Source: Sphingomonas sp.
GTDB taxonomy: Bacteria > Pseudomonadota > Alphaproteobacteria > Sphingomonadales > Sphingomonadaceae
DNA length: 64,000 nt
Assembly (NCBI RefSeq): GCF_024508665.1
Contig: NZ_JANINP010000001.1
Coordinates: forward strand, 248,001-312,000
Reading direction: 5' to 3'
Part shown: positions 42,313 to 51,971 of the stretch, piece by piece
How the letters are laid out: each line of letters starts with the position of its first letter
How positions within the stretch are numbered: the stretch's first letter is position 1
Notes under the pieces: model-generated
The model's input: only the letters and a program-made list of their open reading frames with translations
What the model was told of the DNA's origin: nothing
The model's database searches: none
Position numbers and translations under genes: made by a program

Positions 42313-45297
42313 TTGGAGGACGTCGAGGTTGAGCGCGAGGGCCGACCGGAGATCAGCTCGTTGTTGAAGCCGATAGGTCGGCGAACATTGCTGAGCGGCA
42401 TCGCTGCGCTCGCTTCAACGCGGGGTGTCGCTAGCGTGGCGCCGGCCCAGACCATGGCGGTGGGTCTCGATGCGCACGGTCATTTCCGTGCCGTGACCTT
42501 GCCGCCGGGCGGCTTTGCCTACACGCGGCTGCCTCATGGAGTGCAGCTCAGAGTCGGCGGCGTTTGGAAGAACCTGATCTTCTATGCGCCCGACACTGTG
42601 CGGATAAATGCTACGCTCGGCAAGAATTACTGGACCGGCGCTAGTCTGGTCGTCACCGCATCCCCGCAGGCGATGCCGTTCTCGATCAGCGAAACGCCGG
42701 AAACGCTGACGATCACCGGGCAGAAACTGCGTATCGAGGTCGACAAGGCGACCGGCGCGCTTCGCTTTTTCGATCGCGAGGGGCGGCTTTACACGAGCGA
42801 AAAGGCGGACGCGCCACAGAGCCTCAAGAAGCTGATGATCTCGGCCGCCCCGACCTATGAGGCGCAAAACACCCTGACGCTCCAGCCTGATGAATCGATT
42901 TACGGCTTCGGCTTCACCGCGGACGACAACAGCAACCGGCGCGGCAAGGATTTGCTGCTCGTCCAGACCAATGTCGGGATCATCATTCCGGTGATGATGT
43001 CGTCCCGCCGCTACGGCATCCTGTGGGACACTTATTCGCAGATGCGGTTCAAGGACGGCTCGGACGGCGCGTCTTTATGGGCCGAGAGCGCCCCGGGCGG
43101 CGTCGATTATTACTTCATGGCGGGTGAGACACCGGACGACGTCGTGCGCGCCTACCGCAAGCTTACCGGTGACGCGCCGATGTATCCGAAACAGGCATTC
43201 GGCCTGTTCATGAGCAAGGAGCGATACCCGACTCAACAGCGGTTGCTCGAGGTCGCGCGAACCTTTCGCCAGGAGGGCTTCCCGCTCGATTACATTGTCC
43301 AGGACTGGCAATATTGGGGAAGCGACAAGGATGGTACCTGGAGCGGCATGACCTGGGACCCGGTCCGCTATCCGGACCCGGTCGGAATGGCACGGCAAGT
43401 CCATGATCTCAATATGAAGCTGATGGTGTCGATCTGGCCGTCGATCGGCAACGACACCGCGCTCGCCCACGAGCTGGACGCGCATGGTCTGCGCTTCAAG
43501 CCATTGCACTGGATCTCCAAAAAAGCCCGCGTCTACGATGCCTACAGTCCGCTCGGGCGCCGCATCTATTTCAAGTACGTGAAGTCGGGACTGCTCGACA
43601 AAGGCGTCGACGCATTGTGGATGGACGGCACCGAGGTCGAAGTCAGCAGCGCGATGTGGAACGCCGCCGACAATGTCCGCGATACCAAGGCGCTTGGCTC
43701 GAACGCGCTGGGCGACTTCACCCGCTATCTCAGCCCCTATTCGCTGATGACCACGCTTGGCACGTATCAGGGCCAACGCGCGACGAGCGACAAGCGCGTC
43801 TTCACGCTGACCCGTTCGGCCTGGGCCGGCGCGCAGCGGACGGCCGCCGCCTCGTGGAGCGGGGACATCGCGTCGACCTGGGAGACGTTCCGGCAACAGA
43901 TTTCCGGCGGCATCAACGTGACGGTGACGGGCAATCCCTATTGGACCCATGACACCGGCGGCTTCTTCGTCTCGGCCTTTCCCGGCGGCGAAAAGAACCC
44001 CGCCTGGCGCGAACTATACGCGCGCTGGTTACAATATGCCGCCTTCTGTCCGATCATGCGGATCCACGGGACCGACATCCAACGCGAACCCTATATCTTC
44101 AAGACGCTCGACCCGCAGGTCTACACCTCGCTGCTGGGCAGTGTGCAATTACGCTATCGGCTCCTTCCCTACACCTATTCGCTCAGCTGGAAGGTCACCT
44201 CGGACGGCTACACCCTGATGCGGCCGCTGATGATGGATTTCCCAGACGACCGCGCGACCGATACGATCGACGACAGCTTCATGTTCGGGCCCTCCTTCCT
44301 GGTCCATCCCGTCACCCGGGCGATGTATCATGTCGAATTGCCGCCGCCCCAAGTCGTGCCCGCGCAATTCCTTCGGACGGTGGACGGTCAACCGGGGCTG
44401 ACGGCGCAATATTTCGAAGGGACCAATTTCGAAACCGCCAAGGGGCAGGTGGTCGATACCAAGATCGATCACGATTGGCCCGAGCCGCCGCTCGCCGACA
44501 TTCCTGCAGGACTTTCCAGCCTGAACAACTTCTCGGCCCGGTGGCAGGGGTTTCTGATCGCGCCCGAGGACGGCGACTATGAGCTGAGCCTTGGTGGCGA
44601 TGATGGCTTCCGGCTGATCTTGGACGGCCAGAAGGTCATCGACGATTGGGCGGCCGCGGCCGCTCGGTATCAAACCGTCGTCCGACGGTTTCGCGCCGGG
44701 GAGCGCGTGCCAGTCATGATCGAATATTTCCAGGCTGGCGGCAATCGCAGCCTGCGCTTCGGCTGGCGCTTGCCGAGCGAGCGCGGGGCACTCGCCACCG
44801 CCGATCCAACCGTCGACCTCGCCATGGAAACCTACCTTCCCGCCGGATCGGACTGGTTCGATTTCTGGACCAACGAGCGCTTCCGCGGCGGCCGGCGCGT
44901 ATCGCGTCAGGCGCCGCTCGACCTCCTGCCGCTCTATGTTCGGGCCGGGTCAATCGTTCCGATGGGGCCAGCCGTGCAATTCGCAACCGAAGCTCCTGAC
45001 GCACCTTACGAGATCCGCATCTATCCGGGCGCGAACGCCCGCTTTACGATCTACGAGGACGACAACGAGACCTATGCCTATGAGAAAGGGCAGCGTGCCA
45101 CTTATGATCTCGTCTGGAACGACGAGGCGCGGACTCTGAGTATCGGAGCGCGCGCGGGCGCTTTCCCCGACATGGTGCGTCAACGCCAATTGAATCTGAC
45201 GCTGATGATGCCCGGCAATGCGAGCGGCGCGTCACCGTCGGCGGCGACCGAAACCGTCATTTATAGCGGCAAGCCACTCAAGATCCGGTTGGCGTGA
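42313..45297 (+). CDS. GH31 alpha-xylosidase with PA14 domain and Tat signal
   Basis: This 994-residue enzyme has a twin-arginine signal (IGRRTLLSGIAALAST). The GH31 barrel has the nucleophile D438 in LWMDGTEVE. A PA14 domain is inserted at about 690-825 (LTAQYFEGTNF to LRFGWRLPSE), followed by the distal beta-domains. The combination GH31 plus PA14 is that of the Cellvibrio xyloglucan alpha-xylosidase, which removes xylose from the non-reducing end of xyloglucan oligosaccharides. The TTG start at 42313 follows GGGAGAG. It is the strongest pointer to xyloglucan in the locus. Confidence 0.93.
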   Translation: MEDVEVEREGRPEISSLLKPIGRRTLLSGIAALASTRGVASVAPAQTMAVGLDAHGHFRAVTLPPGGFAYTRLPHGVQLRVGGVWKNLIFYAPDTVRINATLGKNYWTGASLVVTASPQAMPFSISETPETLTITGQKLRIEVDKATGALRFFDREGRLYTSEKADAPQSLKKLMISAAPTYEAQNTLTLQPDESIYGFGFTADDNSNRRGKDLLLVQTNVGIIIPVMMSSRRYGILWDTYSQMRFKDGSDGASLWAESAPGGVDYYFMAGETPDDVVRAYRKLTGDAPMYPKQAFGLFMSKERYPTQQRLLEVARTFRQEGFPLDYIVQDWQYWGSDKDGTWSGMTWDPVRYPDPVGMARQVHDLNMKLMVSIWPSIGNDTALAHELDAHGLRFKPLHWISKKARVYDAYSPLGRRIYFKYVKSGLLDKGVDALWMDGTEVEVSSAMWNAADNVRDTKALGSNALGDFTRYLSPYSLMTTLGTYQGQRATSDKRVFTLTRSAWAGAQRTAAASWSGDIASTWETFRQQISGGINVTVTGNPYWTHDTGGFFVSAFPGGEKNPAWRELYARWLQYAAFCPIMRIHGTDIQREPYIFKTLDPQVYTSLLGSVQLRYRLLPYTYSLSWKVTSDGYTLMRPLMMDFPDDRATDTIDDSFMFGPSFLVHPVTRAMYHVELPPPQVVPAQFLRTVDGQPGLTAQYFEGTNFETAKGQVVDTKIDHDWPEPPLADIPAGLSSLNNFSARWQGFLIAPEDGDYELSLGGDDGFRLILDGQKVIDDWAAAAARYQTVVRRFRAGERVPVMIEYFQAGGNRSLRFGWRLPSERGALATADPTVDLAMETYLPAGSDWFDFWTNERFRGGRRVSRQAPLDLLPLYVRAGSIVPMGPAVQFATEAPDAPYEIRIYPGANARFTIYEDDNETYAYEKGQRATYDLVWNDEARTLSIGARAGAFPDMVRQRQLNLTLMMPGNASGASPSAATETVIYSGKPLKIRLA

Positions 45298-45751
45298 CGC
45301 GCGCCGACGTCGCCGGTCGATTGGCCGGTCGGAACGAAGCGGGAAGAAGTCCGGTTTGACCGTCCACGCCCGCCGCGGCGTTTATTAAAGCGGCGATTCC
45401 TCGCTGCTGCCGAGCACGAACGGCTCGCGCGCCGCCGCTCCGAATATCGCTCGATCCGCTGAGCTCGATTTGTTCCTAGGCGGACTTCGCCTTTGTGAAC
45501 TGGACTAGGGTTTTGCGAGAGCCGCCAATCGGCTCAGGCAGCCGTGCGACAGAGCTATCGTTTCAGTCGTTTGATCGTGGACAGTAAAAAGAAACTATGG
45601 TTCATGGTAGCGCTACCGGCGCATTGTTGGGAACCTTCCCGGAAGAGGAAGGCGAGAGCAGGAAGGGATTGGTAACCGCGGCGGCGGCCTCATCTCGATC
45701 TTCTCCCGTACCCGCTTTCTGGCGTCGGGGTGGTGGAGAGGGCAGTTTTTG
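45298..45751. other. Regulatory gap before the second GH29 cluster
   Basis: This 454-base gap has no convincing gene. It contains operator site 6 (45605-45618) and an A-rich stretch just before it (AGTAAAAAGAAAC), which may be promoter sequence. A short minus-strand frame ending near 45388 looks partly protein-like but has no start or family match. Confidence 0.5.
45605..45618. promoter_or_regulatory. TAGCGCTA operator, site 6
   Basis: TGGTAGCGCTACCG, core 45608-45615, is symmetric over 12 bases and lies 133 bp upstream of the second GH29 gene. Confidence 0.75.
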
Positions 45752-47149
45752 ATGAATCACGGGACGCGCGTTCAGGCGGAATGCCGTTGGGCGAACTTAA
45801 AACGACGTTTTCGCGCCGATGCCGCGATCCTGCGCCTCCTTTCGTTTTGCGTAGCCGCCGCCTTGCTCATTCCGGGAATTAGCGGCGCACAGACTGCGAC
45901 CGACGAGCAACGCTCCGCGCGCAAGGCCGCGAATGCCGATCCGACGCTTGCCCCGGACTTGCTGTTGTCCGGTCGGGACATGGCGTGGTGGCGCGACGCG
46001 AAATTCGGGATCTTCGTGCATTGGGGCCTCTATGCCATTCCGGCGAAGGGCGAATGGCACATGTTCAACGACAAGGTGCCGGCGGACGAATATGCGAAGC
46101 TCGCCGCGCAGTTCAATCCGCGGCACTACGATCCGGATGCCTGGGCCAGGCTGGCACGGGACGCGGGCGCCCGGTACATGGTCATGACGGCCCGGCATCA
46201 TGACGGGTTCTCGCTGTTCGACAGCCCATCCAGCTACGGCCATTACGATTCGGTCCATTCGGCCGCCCGTCGCGACCTGATCGCCCCCTTCGTCACCGCC
46301 GTTCGCCGCAACGGCTTGCGCGTCGGCCTCTATTATTCGCCGCTCGATTGGCGCTTTCCGGGCTATTTCCATCCGCGCGAGCTCCCGGAGAATGCACGCC
46401 TCCTCAAGCAGCAAACCTACGGCCAGGTCGAAGAGTTGATGCGCCACTATGGCAAGATCGACATCCTGTGGTGGGATGGCGGCTGGCTGGCGCATCGGGG
46501 GACTGACGCCGACGCGGCATGGTTCTGGGAGCCCGACAAGCTCAACCGCATGGTCCGCCGTTATCAGCCTAAGATCGTGATCAATCCACGGTCCGGTTGG
46601 CAGGGGGATTTCGACACCGAGGAGGGCGACCGGCCGATAACCGGGCCGATCCGCATGCGGCCTTGGGAAAAGACGTTCTCGCTCAATCGCTCGGCGTGGG
46701 GATACACGCGCGACGACAATACGATGCGTGTCGACGACGTCATCGTGTTGCTGGTCAACGCCGCCGTGCGAAACGGCAACGTCCTCGCAAACATGAGCCC
46801 GGATCCCGACGGCGTGGTGCCCGCGAAGCAGGTAGAGACGCTGCGAGGCATCGGGGCCTGGCTCCGACGATACGGCAAAGCGATCTATGGGACCCGGCCG
46901 GGGCCCTTGCAGCCGGTCGACGGCGTCTATGGCACCACGCAATCGCGCGGCAGAGTCTTCGTCCACGTTCTGAGCTGGCCGGGCGCCGAGCTGCGCATAC
47001 CCTGGAACGGCGCCGTCGCGGATGTGCGCAATCTGTCTGGCGCAAGGCTGGCGTGGAGGCGGGGGGACGGAATGCTGTCGCTCGCGGTTCCCAGGGAATC
47101 ACGCGGATACCCGGTCACGATACTCGAAATCCGGCGAGCTTCCCGGTGA
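45752..47149 (+). CDS. GH29 alpha-L-fucosidase, second copy
   Basis: This 465-residue enzyme has a long basic N-terminus and a signal segment ending LIPGISGAQ. GH29 motifs are AKFGIFVHWGLYAIP, MVMTARHHDGFSLFDS and the nucleophile D242 in ILWWDGGWL. It differs clearly from the first GH29 in the loops and matches the broader GH29 type A/B pattern, so the two probably have different fucoside preferences. A GGAGAGGGCAG binding site precedes the ATG. It heads a run with GH5, CE2 and GH27. Confidence 0.93.
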   Translation: MNHGTRVQAECRWANLKRRFRADAAILRLLSFCVAAALLIPGISGAQTATDEQRSARKAANADPTLAPDLLLSGRDMAWWRDAKFGIFVHWGLYAIPAKGEWHMFNDKVPADEYAKLAAQFNPRHYDPDAWARLARDAGARYMVMTARHHDGFSLFDSPSSYGHYDSVHSAARRDLIAPFVTAVRRNGLRVGLYYSPLDWRFPGYFHPRELPENARLLKQQTYGQVEELMRHYGKIDILWWDGGWLAHRGTDADAAWFWEPDKLNRMVRRYQPKIVINPRSGWQGDFDTEEGDRPITGPIRMRPWEKTFSLNRSAWGYTRDDNTMRVDDVIVLLVNAAVRNGNVLANMSPDPDGVVPAKQVETLRGIGAWLRRYGKAIYGTRPGPLQPVDGVYGTTQSRGRVFVHVLSWPGAELRIPWNGAVADVRNLSGARLAWRRGDGMLSLAVPRESRGYPVTILEIRRASR

Positions 47150-47184
47150 ACAATATCCGCTGTAGCGAAATGGGGAGGGACGGC

Positions 47185-48423
47185 ATGAGAGTTGCGAGGC
47201 GTCAATTTCTTGCATCGGCCGCCGCGTTGTTTGCTGCGGGTTGCGCCGGCGACGGCGGCAGTCCGACATCGGCATCAGCGTCGACGCCTACGCCCGCCCC
47301 GTCTCCCACGCCTACGCCGGCTTCGACTAGCCTATTTCCGAATTACAACACGAATCCGCTACCGGCAGACCCAGCGGGCATGTCGAGCGGAGCCGCCGCC
47401 ATCGCCGCGCGCATCCGGCTTGGCGTGAATATCGGCAATACGTTGGAAGCCATTGGCGGGGAAACCAATTGGGGCAACCCGATGATCACGCAGGATTTGA
47501 TCATTACCGACAAGGCAGCGGGCTTCGACGCGATCCGACTGCCATGTGCCTGGGATGGATATTCCGACCCGGCCACCGCCAGGATCAGTGCGTCCTGGCT
47601 CGATCGCGTCAAGCAGGTGGTGCAATATTGCATCAACGCGAACATGTACGTGCTGCTCAATATTCATTGGGACGGCGGCTGGCTGGAAAACAATGTAACG
47701 CCTGCCAAGAAGGACGCCGTGGTCGCGAAACAGAGGGCATTCTGGGAGCAGATCGCGACGCATCTTCGCGATTTCGACGAGCGGCTGATGTTCGCCAGCG
47801 CCAACGAGCCCAATTGCGACACCGTGGAGCAGATGGACGTTCTCTACGCCTATCACCAGACGTTCGTCGACGCGGTCCGCTCGACGGGGGGCAAGAATGC
47901 TTACCGTGTGCTCGTGGTGCAACTGCCGAACGTCAGTATCGACTTGGCCAAGACGTTATGGACCCGCATGCCTGTCGATCGGGTTGCCGATCGCTTGATG
48001 GTCGAAGCGCATTACTATTCTCCTCCGAATTTTTGCATCTTGACCCAGGATGCGAGCTGGGGGCGGATGTTCTATTATTGGGGTAAGGATTTTCACTCGA
48101 CGATCGAGCCGGATCGCAACGCCGCCTGGGGCGAGGAGGACGCCGTCGATCAGAGCATGGCGCTGGCAAACCAGTTGTTCGCGAGCAAGGGCGTTCCGGT
48201 GCTGCTCGGCGAATATGGCGCACCGCGGCGCTCCAACCCGCTCGATCTGTCCCTGCACCTGGCCTCGCGCGCGCACTGGATGAAATATGTAACGCAAAAG
48301 GCGCTGGCCAATGGTCTTCTTCCCTTCCTCTGGGACACGGGCGACCTCATCGATCGCCGAACCTATGCGATCAAGGACCAGCAGGGCCTCGACGCCGTCC
48401 TCGAAGGCGCCGGCAAGAAATGA
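47185..48423 (+). CDS. GH5 (subfamily 4-like) endo-glucanase/xyloglucanase lipoprotein
   Basis: This 412-residue endo-enzyme begins ARRQFLASAAALFAAGC, a twin-arginine signal with a lipobox-like end (C20), so it is probably lipid-anchored. A proline-threonine linker (STPTPAPSPTPTPAST) follows. The barrel starts LGVNIGNTLEAIGGETNWGNP, typical of GH5_4, with acid/base E208 (ANEPN) and nucleophile E343 (LLGEYGA). GH5_4 includes xyloglucanases and mixed-linkage glucanases. It would make the oligosaccharides that the TonB receptor imports. The ATG follows GGGGAGGGA. Confidence 0.92.
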   Translation: MRVARRQFLASAAALFAAGCAGDGGSPTSASASTPTPAPSPTPTPASTSLFPNYNTNPLPADPAGMSSGAAAIAARIRLGVNIGNTLEAIGGETNWGNPMITQDLIITDKAAGFDAIRLPCAWDGYSDPATARISASWLDRVKQVVQYCINANMYVLLNIHWDGGWLENNVTPAKKDAVVAKQRAFWEQIATHLRDFDERLMFASANEPNCDTVEQMDVLYAYHQTFVDAVRSTGGKNAYRVLVVQLPNVSIDLAKTLWTRMPVDRVADRLMVEAHYYSPPNFCILTQDASWGRMFYYWGKDFHSTIEPDRNAAWGEEDAVDQSMALANQLFASKGVPVLLGEYGAPRRSNPLDLSLHLASRAHWMKYVTQKALANGLLPFLWDTGDLIDRRTYAIKDQQGLDAVLEGAGKK

Positions 48424-48650
48424 GGGGTGCGTTGCCGCAACGGCGGGAGAGCGCCGTAGCAGGGGCGTGGCCCGTAGCATTCGCGTCTTCTTCCGCGGCG
48501 CCGGTCCCTGGATCCGGCCTCGGTGGGCACGGCGGCGCTCGATCCCGGGGTGGCGATAAAGCCCTCGGCCGAACCAGATCAGTCGCGATCCGCGAGGTCG
48601 CCGATCTCGCTGGAGGCTCGGTCGCTCGATTTCCAGCAATTGGGGTGTGC

Positions 48651-49760
48651 ATGAAGATTCTGGCTGCAGCGGTCGTTCTCGTCTCGGCCCTGACGAGCTT
48701 GGCGCCCGCGGTTGCACGGGAAGTGCGGATCGTTCCTCGTCTCGATTTCCGGCCGGCGGCGCCGCCGCTCCCAATCCGCGTCGGTGGCCGCGCCATACAG
48801 CGCGGTACGGCGACCGCCCCCGATTATCAACGCCAATGGCCCGGCAGCTATTTCGAAACGGCATTCAAGGGCACCGCGATCTATCTGAAGATCGGAGCAG
48901 GCGACGTTATCCTGCACGTCCTGGTCGACGATCATCCGCCAATGCCGTTGGTCAAGCCGAGGGAAGGCGCGTATTTGCTCGACGGCCTTCCGTCCGGGCC
49001 GCACCGCGTGCGTGTCGAGGTCGTGACCGAGGGGCAGGCGGGGCCCAGCGGCTTCGGTGGATTCTATCCGGTGCCGGGGACGAAGGCGATGCCCGTCCGC
49101 GCCCGCGCCCGGCAGATCGAGTTCATTGGCGATTCCCATACAGTCGGCTACGGCAATACTTCGCCCGGCCGACAGTGCACTACCGACCAGGTCTGGGCCA
49201 CTACCGACACCTCGCAAGGAATAGCGGGGTTGATCGCCCGACGGTACGGGGCGGATTATCAGGTCAATGCGATCTCCGGGCGCGGGGTCGTTCGGAACTA
49301 TGGTGGTTTCGCGGCCGACACGCTGCCGATGGCCTATCCCTTCGTCCTGTTCGACAAGGCCCAACTTTATTCCGATGCCGGCTGGCGGCCGCAACTCATC
49401 GTCATCGCTTTGGGGACCAACGATTTCTCCACGCCGCTCAAGCCCGGCGAGAAATGGGCCACGCGAGATGCGCTGCATGCCGATTTCGAGGCAAGCTATG
49501 TCCGCTTCGTCCAGGACCTGCGGCGACGCAATCCGCGGGCGCAATTCGTGTTGTGGGCGACCGATCTTGCCGGCGGAGAAATCGACGCCGAAGTGCGGAA
49601 GGTAGTCGATAAATTGCGCGCAGCCGGCGAACGCCGGATCGGCTATGTAGCGGTGCGAGGGCTGGGGATGACTGGATGCGACTGGCATCCATCGACGGCC
49701 GATGACCGGACGATCGCCGACGCGATCATCAAGGTGATCGACGGGGGAAGGGCGGACTGA
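48651..49760 (+). CDS. CE2-like SGNH acetylesterase
   Basis: This 369-residue secreted enzyme (signal ending APAVARE) has an N-terminal jelly-roll and a C-terminal SGNH hydrolase domain, the plan of carbohydrate esterase family 2. The nucleophile is S162 in EFIGDSHTVGYGN, the block III motif is LGTNDF and the dyad is D344/H346 in CDWHPS. CE2 members remove 6-O-acetyl groups from sugars such as the galactose of xyloglucan. The start is ATG 48651 with GGGG upstream. It lies 227 bp after GH5. Confidence 0.9.
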   Translation: MKILAAAVVLVSALTSLAPAVAREVRIVPRLDFRPAAPPLPIRVGGRAIQRGTATAPDYQRQWPGSYFETAFKGTAIYLKIGAGDVILHVLVDDHPPMPLVKPREGAYLLDGLPSGPHRVRVEVVTEGQAGPSGFGGFYPVPGTKAMPVRARARQIEFIGDSHTVGYGNTSPGRQCTTDQVWATTDTSQGIAGLIARRYGADYQVNAISGRGVVRNYGGFAADTLPMAYPFVLFDKAQLYSDAGWRPQLIVIALGTNDFSTPLKPGEKWATRDALHADFEASYVRFVQDLRRRNPRAQFVLWATDLAGGEIDAEVRKVVDKLRAAGERRIGYVAVRGLGMTGCDWHPSTADDRTIADAIIKVIDGGRAD

Positions 49761-49861
49761 CGCATCCTGCGGGCCGGATGAAAGGGATCGTCGGCAACGG
49801 CGAGCAGCGCTCGCGTGCGATCGGCGCCTCTGTGACTGCAATATTGAATTTGGGGTGAGGC

Positions 49862-51781
49862 ATGACGGGATCTTTTCGTACACTCGTCGCCAGTCTGTCG
49901 CTGGCGTTGACGATCCACGGCGAAGCATGGGCCGCAAACGACCCGTTGGCACCTACGGGACGTTGGACCGCGGTCACGACGGGGCGGGCAGCAACCCCGC
50001 CCATGGGCTGGAACTCCTGGAACGCTTTCCACACGGATGTCACGGAAGCGAAGATACTCGCTTCGGCCCAGGCGATCGTCGACAGTGGATTGGCTCGAAA
50101 AGGCTATCGATACATCAACGTCGATGATGGCTGGTGGTTGAAGCGGCGGATGCCGGACGGCCGGATGATCGTGCGAACGTCGACCTTTCCATCGGCTGCG
50201 GTCGGCGGAACTGACCAGACCAGCCTGAAGCCGTTCACCGACCGTATTCACGCAATGGGTCTGAAGGCCGGCATCTATTCGGACATCGGGGCCAATACCT
50301 GTTCGCAGGCCTTTGCTCCCAATTCCCCGAATCTTCCCGAAGGCACTGCCGCCGAACGCGAAGTGGGGCTGTACGGCCATATCGATCAGGACATCCGACT
50401 TTATTTCAGCGATTGGGCATTCGACTATATCAAGGTCGATGGCTGCGGCATCCGCGCGTTCGGCCCGCAGAGCGAAGGTGTCAGATCGGGGCAGTATCGC
50501 GCACTCGGGCCGCTCGTCGACATCGAGGAAATTCGCCGGACCGACATTGCCGCCGTTCGCAAGCTCTACCAGCAAGTTGCCGATGCCTTGCGCCGCTCAA
50601 AACCCGAGGGCGATTACGTGTTTTCGATCTGTGCCTGGGGAGCGGCCGATGTCCGTGCCTGGGGCAAGGACGTGGGTAATCTTTCGCGGACCAGCGACGA
50701 CCTCACTCCCAACTGGACCCGGATGCTGGCGAATTTCGACAGCGCGGCCAATCGGCCGCTGTATGCGCATCCGGGCTCCTGGAATGACCCCGATATGCTG
50801 TTCGTCGGACAAGGCGATTTCGACGAGCACCATTTAATGGAAGCGAAATCGCATTTCGCACTCTGGTCCATGCTGTCGGCGCCGCTTTTGATCGGATACG
50901 ATCTGAGGGGCGCGCCACAACCGCTCATGGACATTCTCGGCAATCGCGACATCATCGCGATCGATCAGGACCCGGAGGGCAACCAGGCGGTGCTGGCTTA
51001 CGACACCGACGACGTTCAGATCCTGGTGAAGATGCTTGGTAACGGGCACAAGGCCGTGGCGGTCTTCAACCGCGGACTCGCCCCCGCGGACGTGACGCTG
51101 ACCGCCGACCATCTCAAATTCTCCCGGACCGCCCCGGTGACCCTCAGGAATCTCTGGACCGGTGCGACGCTCCCCGCTTTTTCCGGGGGAATGAAGATCC
51201 ATCTCGCGCCGCGCGAGACGGTCGTGTTTGATGCCGTCGGAACGCGTGCCCTGGCGGACGGCATTTACCTGTCGGAAATGCCTGGGAGGGTGAATCCGGC
51301 GGTCGACGGGGTAACCATTCCTCAGCCTGACCCCACGATCCATCGCATGATCAATCCTTGGGCGAGCACAACCGACACGGGCGAGCCCCCCGCCTATACC
51401 GGATGGGGTGGTGCGCAGGCCGATGCCACACCCTATCGACAGGCCCTACGTATCCAGGGAAACATGTACGGGACCGGCCTGGGCGTTCTCGCCAACTCAC
51501 GGTTCGAGGTCAGGGCCGACGGTAAATTCCGCCGCTTCGTCGCGGATGTCGGGGTCGACGATTCGACATTCGATACGGACGACGTCGTGACCTTTGCGGT
51601 CTATGGAGACGGCAAGCTTCTAACGATGTCCAAGCCGATCCGGTTTGGCCAGGCCGCACAGGTGTTGCGTGCCGATATCAAGGGAGTGAAGATCGTCGAG
51701 TTGGTGGCGCGCGGCAAGTCGGCGAGGAACAAGGTGCCTACCGTCGTAACTTGGGGAAACGCGGCGCTGCTCTACAACTAG
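49862..51781 (+). CDS. GH27 alpha-galactosidase with C-terminal NPCBM domain
   Basis: This 639-residue enzyme has a signal peptide ending GEAWAAN. The GH27 barrel shows PPMGWNSWNAF, the nucleophile D193 in YIKVDGCG and the acid/base at D279/D280 in RTSDDLTPNW. A beta-domain and a C-terminal NPCBM domain (about 500-639) follow; the latter binds galactose-type sugars. Unlike the GH27 at 16681, its active-site motifs are fully canonical. It would release alpha-galactose or beta-L-arabinopyranose. It is the last gene of the GH29-GH5-CE2-GH27 run. Confidence 0.94.
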   Translation: MTGSFRTLVASLSLALTIHGEAWAANDPLAPTGRWTAVTTGRAATPPMGWNSWNAFHTDVTEAKILASAQAIVDSGLARKGYRYINVDDGWWLKRRMPDGRMIVRTSTFPSAAVGGTDQTSLKPFTDRIHAMGLKAGIYSDIGANTCSQAFAPNSPNLPEGTAAEREVGLYGHIDQDIRLYFSDWAFDYIKVDGCGIRAFGPQSEGVRSGQYRALGPLVDIEEIRRTDIAAVRKLYQQVADALRRSKPEGDYVFSICAWGAADVRAWGKDVGNLSRTSDDLTPNWTRMLANFDSAANRPLYAHPGSWNDPDMLFVGQGDFDEHHLMEAKSHFALWSMLSAPLLIGYDLRGAPQPLMDILGNRDIIAIDQDPEGNQAVLAYDTDDVQILVKMLGNGHKAVAVFNRGLAPADVTLTADHLKFSRTAPVTLRNLWTGATLPAFSGGMKIHLAPRETVVFDAVGTRALADGIYLSEMPGRVNPAVDGVTIPQPDPTIHRMINPWASTTDTGEPPAYTGWGGAQADATPYRQALRIQGNMYGTGLGVLANSRFEVRADGKFRRFVADVGVDDSTFDTDDVVTFAVYGDGKLLTMSKPIRFGQAAQVLRADIKGVKIVELVARGKSARNKVPTVVTWGNAALLYN

Positions 51782-51971
51782 AGGCGACTCGATCCGCGCG
51801 GACCGACGTCACTCTAACGAACACTCGCCGTTGCGCTGATCCGGTGCCCGTGACTTCCTGCAGATGCGGCCGAGGGCCCCGGCACAACATTCGCGCTCAA
51901 AAGCTCCATGGGCCAATTGGCGGATCAACCGTCGGGCTTTCCTTCCAAATTACCGGGAAACGGCGACGCTG

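Noticed and set aside
45388..45480. Minus-strand protein-like tail (ending SSEESPL) in the gap before the second GH29
   Set aside because: It cannot be extended upstream into convincing coding sequence and no start is visible.
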